Under the pieces are notes generated by a model. It was not told the origin of the DNA, ran no database searches, and worked only from the letters and a program-made list of their open reading frames with translations. This document shows, one piece after another, positions 1 to 11,652 of a DNA stretch of 64,000 nt (position 1 is its first letter; each line of letters opens with the position of its first letter). The DNA comes from Paenibacillus koleovorans NBRC 103111 (GTDB lineage: Bacteria > Bacillota > Bacilli > Paenibacillales > NBRC-103111), in assembly GCF_004000845.1 (NCBI RefSeq), contig NZ_BIMA01000013.1:1-64000 (forward strand), given 5' to 3'. Both the position numbers and the translations under genes were made by a program.

Positions 1-27
1 CCTGAGCCAGGATCAAACTCTCCATTA
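1..27 (-). rRNA. 16S ribosomal RNA, 5' end only
   Basis: The complement of the first bases reads GAGTTTGATCCTGGCTCAGG, the near-universal 5' part of bacterial 16S rRNA. The gene runs leftward out of the window, so only about 27 nucleotides are present and the exact mature 5' end is approximate. It is transcribed in the same direction as ligA, which lies just upstream. Confidence 0.95.
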
Positions 28-92
28 AGGTGAATCTGATTGTACTCATTACTAAACTAGCATTTGTTGCAAAACGCTATTTCGTCATGCAT

Positions 93-110
93 TTGTTCAG
101 TTTTCAAGGA
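93..110 (-). other. conserved rRNA leader element
   Basis: The minus strand reads TCCTTGAAAACTGAACAA. A CTTGAAAACTGAACA stretch is a familiar feature of Firmicutes rRNA leaders and spacers, where it takes part in leader folding and processing. It lies about 70-80 nt upstream of the 16S start and downstream of the promoter at 169-197, so it fits the transcribed leader. Confidence 0.7.
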
Positions 111-168
111 ACTTTGGTCCCGACTTCCGAGCGCCGTATTTGGCGAAGTTTGTCGGTCACAAGAACAT

Positions 169-197
169 ATAATAGCAGGTTCCAAAAAGAAAAGCAA
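169..197 (-). promoter_or_regulatory. rRNA operon promoter (sigma-A)
   Basis: On the minus strand there is a -35 TTGCTT (192-197), a 17-nt spacer and a -10 TATTAT (169-174), pointing at the 16S gene. The -35 hexamer sits inside the left arm of the ligA terminator hairpin. Growing cells usually carry tandem rRNA promoters; only this one is convincing here. Confidence 0.7.
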
Positions 198-214
198 CCC
201 TTTTATGGGCTGCT
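185..214 (-). terminator. rho-independent terminator after ligA
   Basis: The minus strand forms AGCAGCCC-ATAAAA-GGGTTGCT (193-214), followed by TTTCTTTTT. It lies 24 nt past the ligA stop and overlaps the -35 of the rRNA promoter. Confidence 0.8.
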
Positions 215-237
215 TTTTATTTCCAACATATTCCAGA

Positions 238-4754
<4,517 letters not shown>

Positions 4755-4795
4755 GACGTGTAAACAACCTTTCTACTTTATTATCAAAACGCGGC

Positions 4796-5509
4796 TCATG
4801 CTCCGCCGTCAGCCGATTCCGCTTCACGGACCGCCCGAACGGTTGCCAAAGCCCGCTCCAAATCTTCATATACAATGTTGCCGACTACGATCGTATGCGC
4901 CGCTCGCGCCGCTTCTATCGCCCGTTCCGCGCCGTCGATGCCGCCCCCGTAGAACAATCGGCTCCGCTCCAGCACCGCTGCCACCCGCCGCACCAGCTCC
5001 ATATCGCCGAATACGCCGCTGTACTCCACATAAAAGATCGGAAAATGAAACATCCGTTCGGACAACCGAGCGTACGCGGTCACATCCCGAACATCCAGCT
5101 CGGTGCGAGCTCCCGTCAACCGGGCTGCCGCCGACGCTCCGTTCAAGATGACATAGCCCTCCGCCGCCACTTGCTCCCAATGCATCATGGGGCCGTATTC
5201 GCGAATCGCTTCCATATGCTTGCCCACGATCCAGTCGGGATCCGACGCATTCAGCACGATCGGGATGAGGTACAGATCAAACCCCGGCACAATCGCCTCC
5301 AGATCGGACACTTCCAGGACGCAAGGCAGCTCGTACCGCCGAATCCGGGCCAGCAGGTCGACCGTATTGTCGAAGGTGACGCCTGTCGAACCGCCGACGA
5401 TGACGGCATCCGTGCCGGATTCGCAGATGCGCTCCAGTGCCTCGTCCGCCAGCTCCTTGTCGGGATCGAGCTTAAAAACATGCTTCCAACGGCTGATTTC
5501 GATTCTCAA
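4796..5509 (-). CDS. pcrB: heptaprenylglyceryl phosphate synthase PcrB
   Basis: Member of the archaeal GGGP-synthase family; in Bacillales it transfers a heptaprenyl group to sn-glycerol-1-phosphate to start an archaea-like ether lipid. The 237-residue TIM barrel has the FKLDPDKE opening, the GGSTGVT phosphate loop, the YLIPIVLN strand and a C-terminal phosphate-binding FYGGGIDG plus VVGNIVYED. Length matches the family (about 225-240). First gene of the pcrB-pcrA-ligA operon. The residue setting prenyl length was not assessed. Confidence 0.93.
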   Translation of the reverse strand: MRIEISRWKHVFKLDPDKELADEALERICESGTDAVIVGGSTGVTFDNTVDLLARIRRYELPCVLEVSDLEAIVPGFDLYLIPIVLNASDPDWIVGKHMEAIREYGPMMHWEQVAAEGYVILNGASAAARLTGARTELDVRDVTAYARLSERMFHFPIFYVEYSGVFGDMELVRRVAAVLERSRLFYGGGIDGAERAIEAARAAHTIVVGNIVYEDLERALATVRAVREAESADGGA

Positions 5510-5631
5510 CTTCCGCTAACCTCGCTTGTCCATGGTCTTCCTTACTTTCAGTCTATGCGAGAGCGATAGGGGTGTCAAATGGTTTGTAGCGAATGTATGT
5601 TCGCCAATTCTGACAAGGCGCTCCGCTGGAC

Positions 5632-5666
5632 AAAAAAGCTGCCAACAGGCCGTAGCCGCCGCAGCT
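5632..5666 (-). terminator. rho-independent terminator after the PspC-domain gene
   Basis: The minus strand has AGCTGC...GCAGCT (5661-5666 and 5638-5643) with an 17-nt loop, followed by TTTTTT (5632-5637). It separates the PspC-domain gene from pcrB. Confidence 0.6.
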
Positions 5667-5681
5667 CTTCTGCTTCTATTA

Positions 5682-6299
5682 TTAAGATTGTCCTTCTTCT
5701 TCCCCGTTCCGACGGTTCCGCTGCTGCTCGAATTGGGCCACCTTCGCCCGCAGCTCCTCGATTTCGCGTTGCAGCATTTTTTTCTCCATATCCCGCATCA
5801 TCTCGTCGATCGTAGCTTCATTCGGACGGCCAGGCTGGCCATGCGCAGGCGAGGCTGTAGGGGGAGGAGTGTGCGTCGCTCCCGGAGGTTGGTTGAAGCC
5901 TTGCGTCGGTACGGAATACCCCTGCTGTCCTGGGATCGGCCCGGTTTGATAACCTGTCGAACGCCCCGTCGAAGTGTTGTAAGGCGTATGCGGACCTTGA
6001 CCTGGATTGCCGTTGCTGTAAGGCTGTCGCGGGCCGCCCGTGCCGTGCGTGGAGCCGTTGTACGTGTTGTAGTAGCCTCCATTCGTGTGAGCGTGCGGGT
6101 TCTGGAACTCAAACACCGGCTCCTTCGGAATGACAAGGCAGGCGATAAAGTACAGCGGTATGACCGTCCCTCCCGAGAAAAATGCGGTTATGATGACGAT
6201 CACGCGCAGCAGCGTAGAATCGACGTTGATCATTTGAGCCAAGCCGCCGCACAGTCCGAACAGCTTCGAATCGGTGCGGGATCGGTACAATTTGTTCAT
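5682..6299 (-). CDS. PspC-domain membrane protein
   Basis: Residues 1-60 form a PspC domain: MNKLYRSRTDSKLFGLCGGL followed by a hydrophobic segment (VIVIITAFFSGGTVIPLYFI). PspC-type proteins act in membrane-stress responses, as in the Psp and Lia systems. After it come a Gly/Pro/Thr/Tyr-rich low-complexity stretch (about 65-150) and a charged C-terminal coiled coil (MEKKMLQREIEELRAKVAQF). The disordered middle and coiled-coil tail suggest a cytoplasmic interaction arm. No PspA or Lia partner lies next to it. Single-gene unit with its own terminator. Confidence 0.85.
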   Translation of the reverse strand: MNKLYRSRTDSKLFGLCGGLAQMINVDSTLLRVIVIITAFFSGGTVIPLYFIACLVIPKEPVFEFQNPHAHTNGGYYNTYNGSTHGTGGPRQPYSNGNPGQGPHTPYNTSTGRSTGYQTGPIPGQQGYSVPTQGFNQPPGATHTPPPTASPAHGQPGRPNEATIDEMMRDMEKKMLQREIEELRAKVAQFEQQRNRRNGEEEGQS

Positions 6300-6508
6300 C
6301 TATATCATCCCTTTTGCCTTCTGATTTGTCTCTATTGTATCGCAGGCGCCGTTCGCCGGAAACGGACCCCGGTCGGTCGTTTTCCTAGACTCAGGTCGGG
6401 GTGCTCTAAAGTGTTTTGGACACCTCTATTATCGTAACTCAAATCGGACCGACTGCAAAGGGAAAACGAACGTTCGCCCTGCTGTTCCGGAAACGCTCCC
6501 TTTTTTGC

Positions 6509-6514
6509 TATAAT
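6509..6514 (+). promoter_or_regulatory. probable -10 element for thyA-folA
   Basis: A perfect TATAAT lies about 40 nt before the thyA ATG. The matching -35 (TTCCGG at 6485-6490, 18-nt spacing) is poor, so only the -10 is called. Confidence 0.5.
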
Positions 6515-6555
6515 GAGTTGATAAGCACAAGACGGATGACTGGGAGAAGCGAGAG

Positions 6556-7350
6556 ATGAAAAGCTATTTGGAGCTGCTTGAGGATATCAAACAAAACGGG
6601 GTTCGCAAGGAGGACCGCACCGGGACGGGCACTTTATCCGTGTTCGGGCGACAACTGCGATTCGATCTGCAGCAAGGGTTTCCGCTTGTAACGACGAAAC
6701 GGATTCATCTGAAATCGGTCGTGCACGAGCTGCTGTGGTTTCTGAGCGGGGTGACGAATACGAAATATTTGACGGATCACGGCGTGACGATCTGGGATGA
6801 ATGGGCCGATGCCGAAGGCAATCTCGGTCCGGTGTACGGCTCGCAATGGCGCACGTGGCGGACGGCCGACGGCCGCACGGTTGATCAGATCAGCCAAGTG
6901 ATCCGGGCGATTCAGCAAAATCCCGATTCCCGCCGCCATCTGGTCAGCGCTTGGAATGTAGGGGAAGTTGAAGGGATGGCGCTGCCTCCTTGCCACTATG
7001 CGTTCCAGTTCTATGTGGCGGGCGGGAAGCTGTCGCTGATGTTCCAGATGCGTTCGGTGGACACGTTCTTAGGATTGCCTTTCAATCTGGCGAGTTATGC
7101 TCTGCTCACTCATATGGCGGCACAGCAGTGCGGGCTGGAGGCGGGGGATTTGGTCTGGACCGGCGGGGACGTGCATTTGTATTTGAACCATCTGGAGCAG
7201 GTGGACCTGCAGCTGTCGCGGGAGCCATACCCGCTGCCTACGCTGGTGATCAAGCGCAAGCCTGACTCGATCTTCGATTATAAGTATGAGGATTTCGAGT
7301 TTGCCGGCTACCAGTACCACCCGTCGATCAAAGCGCCTATTGCGATCTGA
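6556..7350 (+). CDS. thyA: thymidylate synthase
   Basis: Converts dUMP and methylene-tetrahydrofolate to dTMP and dihydrofolate. The 264-residue product has the usual short-form length. It carries the folate/dUMP motif RTGTGT, the phosphate-binding arginines of [11 protein letters not shown], the catalytic cysteine in [11 protein letters not shown] (C146), [12 protein letters not shown] and the closing [10 protein letters not shown]. Start ATG follows GGGAGAAGCGAGAG. folA begins 33 nt downstream, so dihydrofolate made here is recycled by its neighbour. Confidence 0.97.
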   Translation: MKSYLELLEDIKQNGVRKEDRTGTGTLSVFGRQLRFDLQQGFPLVTTKRIHLKSVVHELLWFLSGVTNTKYLTDHGVTIWDEWADAEGNLGPVYGSQWRTWRTADGRTVDQISQVIRAIQQNPDSRRHLVSAWNVGEVEGMALPPCHYAFQFYVAGGKLSLMFQMRSVDTFLGLPFNLASYALLTHMAAQQCGLEAGDLVWTGGDVHLYLNHLEQVDLQLSREPYPLPTLVIKRKPDSIFDYKYEDFEFAGYQYHPSIKAPIAI

Positions 7351-7383
7351 ACGTCATATAGTTTTTGTTGAGGAGCTGCAGCT

Positions 7384-7887
7384 ATGTCTGAAAATAAACC
7401 TTCGCTAAGCCTGATCTGGGCCATGGACCGCAATCGGCTGATCGGCCGCGACAACGGCATGCCTTGGCGGCTGCCCGCGGAGCAGGCTTACTTCCGGCGC
7501 GTGACGACCGGACATACGATTGTGATGGGACGCAAGACGTTCGAGTCGATCCGCAGCAAGCCGCTGCCAAACCGACATAACGTGATACTGACTCGCGACC
7601 GCAGCTTTCACGCGCCTGAAGGCTGCACCGTGATCCACTCGTTGGAGGAAGGACTGCGGTTGGCGGAGCAGGAAACCGTGTTCGTCATCGGAGGCTCCGA
7701 GGTATACGGATTGTTCTTGCCATATGCCGATCGGCTCTATGTGACACACATCGATCACGCTTTTGAAGGCGACGCGCACTTCCCTCCGTACGACGAGTCC
7801 GCCTGGAAGGAAGTAGCGCGGGAGCCGGGTTTGACCGATGAGAAAAATCCTTACGCTTACGTGTTCTCGGTGTACGAGCGCGCTTAG
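7384..7887 (+). CDS. folA: dihydrofolate reductase
   Basis: Reduces dihydrofolate with NADPH. The 167-residue protein shows LIWAMDRNRLIGRDNGMPW (start of the fold), substrate-binding MPWRLPAEQAYFRR, the NADPH-binding GRKTFESI and FVIGGSEVY, and the closing FSVYER. GAGGAG lies 9 nt before the ATG. Co-transcribed with thyA. Its stop codon overlaps, by three bases, the stop of the convergent gene on the other strand, and no terminator separates them. Confidence 0.96.
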   Translation: MSENKPSLSLIWAMDRNRLIGRDNGMPWRLPAEQAYFRRVTTGHTIVMGRKTFESIRSKPLPNRHNVILTRDRSFHAPEGCTVIHSLEEGLRLAEQETVFVIGGSEVYGLFLPYADRLYVTHIDHAFEGDAHFPPYDESAWKEVAREPGLTDEKNPYAYVFSVYERA

Positions 7888-8942
7888 CCGCTGCTGAGCT
7901 CCAGGCGACCGCTGTACAGGAGCGCTTGCGGCTCCATCTCGTCGGCCGCGCCCTCTAGGATGCGGCGCACGCCGCCTAGCGTGTCGGCAAGCGGGACCGT
8001 GACGCCCTTGCGGCCGGTGAACGGCTCGGCGAGGTAGAACGGCTGCGTCAGGAACGCTTCCAGCCGCTCCCCGGTGCGGTACCTTTGGCGCTCGTGCTCC
8101 GGCGGCTCGATGCCTCTTGCTTCTACCAGCGTTCTCAGCTCGCGGTACCGGCGCAGGCATTTGCGTGCCCGCTGCTGCAGCGCCAGATGAACGGTATCCA
8201 GCTGCGCCCCCTCGGACAGGATCGAGGTCGAGGCCACCGGATCGATCGCCGGGTACATCCCGCGCGCGATGAGCCCCATATCGAACCGCCACAGCGTATC
8301 GAGCGGTCCGTATGGGGCTTCTTCGTCGACCGCTTCCCCGCGCGTGTCGACGAGCAGCAGCGTGACATGGCGAGCGCCTGCCAGCTGCAGCCGCTCCCGC
8401 AGCTCGAACCATTCGCCGGACAGCACCGTCTCGCGGTCGGCCGCCAGCAGCACATCGCGCTCCTCGCGCAGCGAGACGACCGCCTCGAACGTCTCCTGCA
8501 GCGATTCGCAGGCTCGTTCGGCCTCTTGGGCGGCCTCGTCCACGCCCTTGGCCCGGTTCGCCGGCACCCAGAACACCGTTGCCGTCTCCCGGCCCTTCAG
8601 CCGAAGCATCAGCTCGGTCAGCAGCGCCAGCTGCCCCATGCCTGGCCGGGCGACAAGCCCTACCGCGCCGCCCCGGACAAGCGGGGCGAACAGGTCGAGG
8701 CACTTGATGCCCGTCTCGAGCATGCCGGCTCCGCCGCCGCGGATGAGCAGCTCGTCGAGCGTGCAGCCCGCCAGCATCGCGAGCGTGGCGAGGGTACGGA
8801 CTTCGGCGCGGCCGATCGGGATTTTGCCGGTGCACAGGTTGGACACCGTAGCCGGTCTTAATCCGGCTGCTCTGGCGGTCGAGGTCAAGTTCGGCACTCG
8901 CCGCCGCAGCAGCGGGACATTCAATTGCAGATCGTCGTTCAT
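7884..8942 (-). CDS. Xre-like HTH fused to a degenerate F1-ATPase beta-subunit core
   Basis: The 352-residue product (ATG 8942; GTG at 8954 is possible) opens with an Xre/Cro-like helix-turn-helix (about 15-65: STARAAGLRPATVSNLCTGK). From about 74 it aligns by eye with AtpD: LETGIKCLDLFAPLVRGG for the segment before the P-loop, GMYPAIDPVASTS for the GIYPAVDPLxSTS loop, RYRELRTLV, then FLTQPFYLAEPFTGRKG and DTLGGVRRILEG from the AtpD C-terminal domain. The N-terminal beta-barrel and much of the middle are missing. The Walker A is lost (ARPGMGQL where GGAGVGKT is expected) and the GERTREGND catalytic-glutamate segment is replaced by ANRAKGVDE, while a Walker-B-like LLLVD remains. It is likely an inactive nucleotide-fold regulator. 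The gene starts 20 nt after the acetamidase-family gene, so they probably share a transcript. Function unknown. Confidence 0.8.
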   Translation of the reverse strand: MNDDLQLNVPLLRRRVPNLTSTARAAGLRPATVSNLCTGKIPIGRAEVRTLATLAMLAGCTLDELLIRGGGAGMLETGIKCLDLFAPLVRGGAVGLVARPGMGQLALLTELMLRLKGRETATVFWVPANRAKGVDEAAQEAERACESLQETFEAVVSLREERDVLLAADRETVLSGEWFELRERLQLAGARHVTLLLVDTRGEAVDEEAPYGPLDTLWRFDMGLIARGMYPAIDPVASTSILSEGAQLDTVHLALQQRARKCLRRYRELRTLVEARGIEPPEHERQRYRTGERLEAFLTQPFYLAEPFTGRKGVTVPLADTLGGVRRILEGAADEMEPQALLYSGRLELSSG

Positions 8943-8962
8943 TTTTAACAACACCGCCTGTT

Positions 8963-9892
8963 CTATGTGATCGATCCGTGAGGCAGTACGGCATGAACCC
9001 CTTGTACGCCGTTCACGATTTGCGTTATGCGCAGGTCCACGACAAGGCTGGCCAAAGCCAAAGCGAGACGCCGCTCATACCCGTACAGCTCCTTCATTAG
9101 ATCGAGCATATTTTCCAACGCCAGCATGCGCGCCTCATTCAAGTCCTCGTGAAACCCGAACGTGATCCATGCTGAGTTTGTTTTCGCACGGGGTAGGGTG
9201 ATCGGCATGTCGTTGCGTACGCGGAACGTCAGGTCAACCCGCTCCATCGGGCATTCCAGCGCCGGCACGCCGACTTCTCCGTCTCCCTGTACCGCATGTC
9301 CGTCTCCAACAGAGAATAATCCAGTCTGTACTTCAATCGGCAAAAATAATGTACTGCCTGCGACCAACTCTTTGCAATCGAGATTGCCTCCGGCCGGTCT
9401 CGGAATGAAAGTGGTGTGCAGCCCGGGCTCTGCCGGAGCCAACCCCATCACGCCCATAAACGGTCGCAGCGCGACTTTATGTCCCAGCGCGCTAGTGCCT
9501 ACCAGGGTCCGAGGGTTCAGCTCCCAATTCAGCTGCAGCTCCTCCCCGTCGGCAATCCCCAAACGAACATTATTGGGATGCGCGAAGCCGCCCGCTCCAT
9601 TCCACCCCCATGTGCCCGGGATAATTTCGTTAATGCGAATCTCCAGTGTCATGCCCGGCTCCGCGCCTCGAATCGCTACCGGCCCGCACAAGGCGTGGCC
9701 TCGATCCTTTTCACCCTCCCTAGCGAACCGTTGCCTTCCCCCTTGTGCGGAGAACGGCTCCAGCCCCCACCCTGCATCCAGCGTGTTGAACCTAACCGTA
9801 TCGCCGGAATCGATCGTTAACGCGGGTGCCGTGTCGCGGGAAAAAGAGCCATGAAGCGTCGACCGTTCGGGCATGATAGCATGGATTGCCAT
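8963..9892 (-). CDS. acetamidase/formamidase family protein
   Basis: The 309-residue protein matches FmdA/AmdA-type amidases that hydrolyse short amides to ammonia and the acid. Recognisable stretches are VAIRGAEPGMTLEIRI, the glycine-rich HPNNVRLGIADGE, RPFMGVMGLAPAEPG, the VGDGHAVQGDGEV metal/active-site region and TNSAWITFGFHEDL. GAGGAGG sits 8-9 nt before the ATG. A sigma-A-like promoter with an inverted repeat lies just upstream. The HTH/F1-beta-like gene follows at 20 nt, suggesting a dedicated regulator. The substrate cannot be read from sequence. Confidence 0.88.
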   Translation of the reverse strand: MAIHAIMPERSTLHGSFSRDTAPALTIDSGDTVRFNTLDAGWGLEPFSAQGGRQRFAREGEKDRGHALCGPVAIRGAEPGMTLEIRINEIIPGTWGWNGAGGFAHPNNVRLGIADGEELQLNWELNPRTLVGTSALGHKVALRPFMGVMGLAPAEPGLHTTFIPRPAGGNLDCKELVAGSTLFLPIEVQTGLFSVGDGHAVQGDGEVGVPALECPMERVDLTFRVRNDMPITLPRAKTNSAWITFGFHEDLNEARMLALENMLDLMKELYGYERRLALALASLVVDLRITQIVNGVQGVHAVLPHGSIT

Positions 9893-9913
9893 TGTACTCC
9901 CTCCTCAAGCATT

Positions 9914-9955
9914 GTAATTACTTTATATAGTAACTATTATTACTTTTTAATGCAA
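9914..9955 (-). promoter_or_regulatory. promoter and candidate operator of the acetamidase operon
   Basis: On the minus strand: -35 TTGCAT (9950-9955), 17-nt spacer, -10 TACTAT (9927-9932). The inverted repeat AGTAA-N6-TTACT (9929-9944) covers the spacer and the -10, and a second palindrome, GTAATTAC (9914-9921), lies downstream of it. This arrangement fits repression; the regulator is unknown, the HTH protein of the same operon being one candidate. Confidence 0.6.
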
Positions 9956-9976
9956 TAAATTATTTCCCGCCTTGGT

Positions 9977-10005
9977 TTGACACAAACAAATGTTCGGGTT
10001 ATGAT
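9977..10005 (+). promoter_or_regulatory. sigma-A promoter of the methyltransferase gene
   Basis: TTGACA (9977-9982), 17-nt spacer, TATGAT (10000-10005), about 47 nt before the ATG at 10052. It is divergent from the acetamidase promoter. Confidence 0.8.
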
Positions 10006-10051
10006 GAGTAAGATGAACTAGGATCGGATCAGAGAAAGGAGCGAGCGGTCA

Positions 10052-10663
10052 ATGATGGAGGTTACAATCAAGGAGCAATTGGTGGAATCCTACAACCACC
10101 ATGCCGAGGAACGCAATGGGATGGAGGTCGCCGATTGGAAGGCGCGCATGCGAGGGACTTACTTGCAGCTGCTAGAGGAGGCGGGCGCACGCAAGCTGCT
10201 CGAGATCGGGGCCGGACCGGGCCGCGACAGCTTGTTCTTCCAGCTCGAGGGGCTGGATGTGACGAGCACCGACTTATCGCCGGAGATGGTGCGGCTGTGC
10301 CGGGAGAAGGGGCTGAAGGCGCATGTGATGGACTTCGGTCGATTGGACTTCCCGGACAAGTCGTTCGATGGCGTCTATGCTTTGAACTGCCTGCTGCACG
10401 TGCCGAAGCAGGAGCTCCCGGCGGTGCTGGCCGAGATTCGCCGCGTGCTGAAGCCGGGCGGGCTGTTCTTCCTGGGCGTGTACGGGGGACCGGACTCGGA
10501 AGGGATCTGGGAGAAGGACCATTACGTGCCCAAACGTTTCTTCTCGATGTACAGCGACACGCAACTGCTCTCCGTCGTCGAGGAAATGTTCCGCATCGTC
10601 CGGTTCGAGACGGTCCCGATGGAGGACGGCGCGCCGCATTTCCAAGGGCTGGTGCTTGCCTAA
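10052..10663 (+). CDS. class I SAM-dependent methyltransferase
   Basis: The 203-residue protein has a Rossmann methyltransferase fold: motif I KLLEIGAGPGRDSLFF (near 45-60), motif II acidic end VTSTDLSPEMVRLC, then FDGVYALNCLLHVP and LAEIRRVLKPGGLFFLGVYG. This is the UbiE/Methyltransf_11 small-molecule type. GAAAGGAG lies 9-10 nt before the start. A strong convergent terminator follows. Substrate unknown; no pathway genes adjoin it. Confidence 0.88.
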   Translation: MMEVTIKEQLVESYNHHAEERNGMEVADWKARMRGTYLQLLEEAGARKLLEIGAGPGRDSLFFQLEGLDVTSTDLSPEMVRLCREKGLKAHVMDFGRLDFPDKSFDGVYALNCLLHVPKQELPAVLAEIRRVLKPGGLFFLGVYGGPDSEGIWEKDHYVPKRFFSMYSDTQLLSVVEEMFRIVRFETVPMEDGAPHFQGLVLA

Positions 10664-10671
10664 CCAGACGA

Positions 10672-10709
10672 AAGAAGCCTTCCCCCGCAGCCGCGGGAGA
10701 AGGCTTTCT
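10672..10709. terminator. bidirectional terminator
   Basis: A long G+C-rich hairpin (AAGCCTTCCCCCGC / GCGGGAGAAGGCTT around a 4-nt loop) lies between the methyltransferase gene and the convergent DUF4340 gene. It can serve both strands. Confidence 0.75.
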
Positions 10710-10716
10710 CGTCCTA

Positions 10717-11652
10717 TTATTGAGCTGGCGCCGGGGCCGGCGGCACCAACGCATCGAACATATCCTCCACGGTCATCTTCGGAATCGAATATGCCCATGC
10801 GTCGCCCTGCTTCACGATCCAAACGCTCTCTCCATCCACTTTACCGGTATATGTCTCTGTAGAATCTTTGCCGTCCTTCTTCACCTTGAGTTCAAGCTTC
10901 AGCTCCGGCGCGTCGAGCTTGAGCGAGGAAGCCGCCTTCAAGAGCTCTTCGGTGGAGAACAACAGTATTTGGTCCAAATAATCCGTCGCATCCGTTCCCG
11001 TGACTTCCTTGCCGTCCAGCTTCCAGGCCGATTCGCTCGCCGTCTTGGCGGGGTCGGACTTGGCCAGCGACTTGGAAGCGCCGTTCCACGTTACGGTAGC
11101 GCCGGTCAAATCGTTGTACCCGATATTGATCGGCATCTTCTGTATGAAGTCGAGCGGGGTTTTCTGCAATATCCTCACGCTAGTCTCCGGCAACTTGTAC
11201 ACCGGCGCCGTTTCTTTCAGCTTCGCATAGTAGTACCCGTAAATCGGCAGCGGCGAGCCGATCTGCAGCGTCGTCTTGCTGCCGTTCTTCAGCGTCACCT
11301 CATACTCCTCCGTCGGCGATGCGAGGCCGAACTTGCCCAGGTCAGCCGGACTGGCGTCGACGACGCCCTCCTGCGTGACCGAGATGAACCCGTTCAACCA
11401 GCCGTCGGCTTCGAACGGTGCGAGCGGCATAGCCGAAGGCTTCGTCATCGTCCACCCAGCATCCTTGCGCTGCAGCTCGACCTCATCCGCCGCCGTCTTG
11501 ATGCGATAGCTGGTGACATCCTCTTCCTTAATAGCGAGGAGCGCCTTGGCGGTCTGCTCCTCCTCCTCTTTGAAGAAATTTTGACTCGATGCATAGATGA
11601 ACCCTGCAATACAGAGAACCACCAGGATGATCGTCGGTAAGAAACGCTTCAT
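10717..11652 (-). CDS. DUF4340 domain membrane-anchored protein
   Basis: The 311-residue protein has an N-terminal membrane anchor (FLPTIILVVLCIAGFIYASS) and an extracytoplasmic part rich in beta strands (WTMTKPSAMPLAPFEADGWL, IGSPLPIYGYYYAKL). It matches the DUF4340 proteins that accompany GldG-type ABC systems. The ATG at 11652 was chosen because it overlaps the upstream stop as ATGA and has GGAGGAG before it. Last gene of a four-gene operon. Molecular role unknown. Confidence 0.85.
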   Translation of the reverse strand: MKRFLPTIILVVLCIAGFIYASSQNFFKEEEEQTAKALLAIKEEDVTSYRIKTAADEVELQRKDAGWTMTKPSAMPLAPFEADGWLNGFISVTQEGVVDASPADLGKFGLASPTEEYEVTLKNGSKTTLQIGSPLPIYGYYYAKLKETAPVYKLPETSVRILQKTPLDFIQKMPINIGYNDLTGATVTWNGASKSLAKSDPAKTASESAWKLDGKEVTGTDATDYLDQILLFSTEELLKAASSLKLDAPELKLELKVKKDGKDSTETYTGKVDGESVWIVKQGDAWAYSIPKMTVEDMFDALVPPAPAPAQ

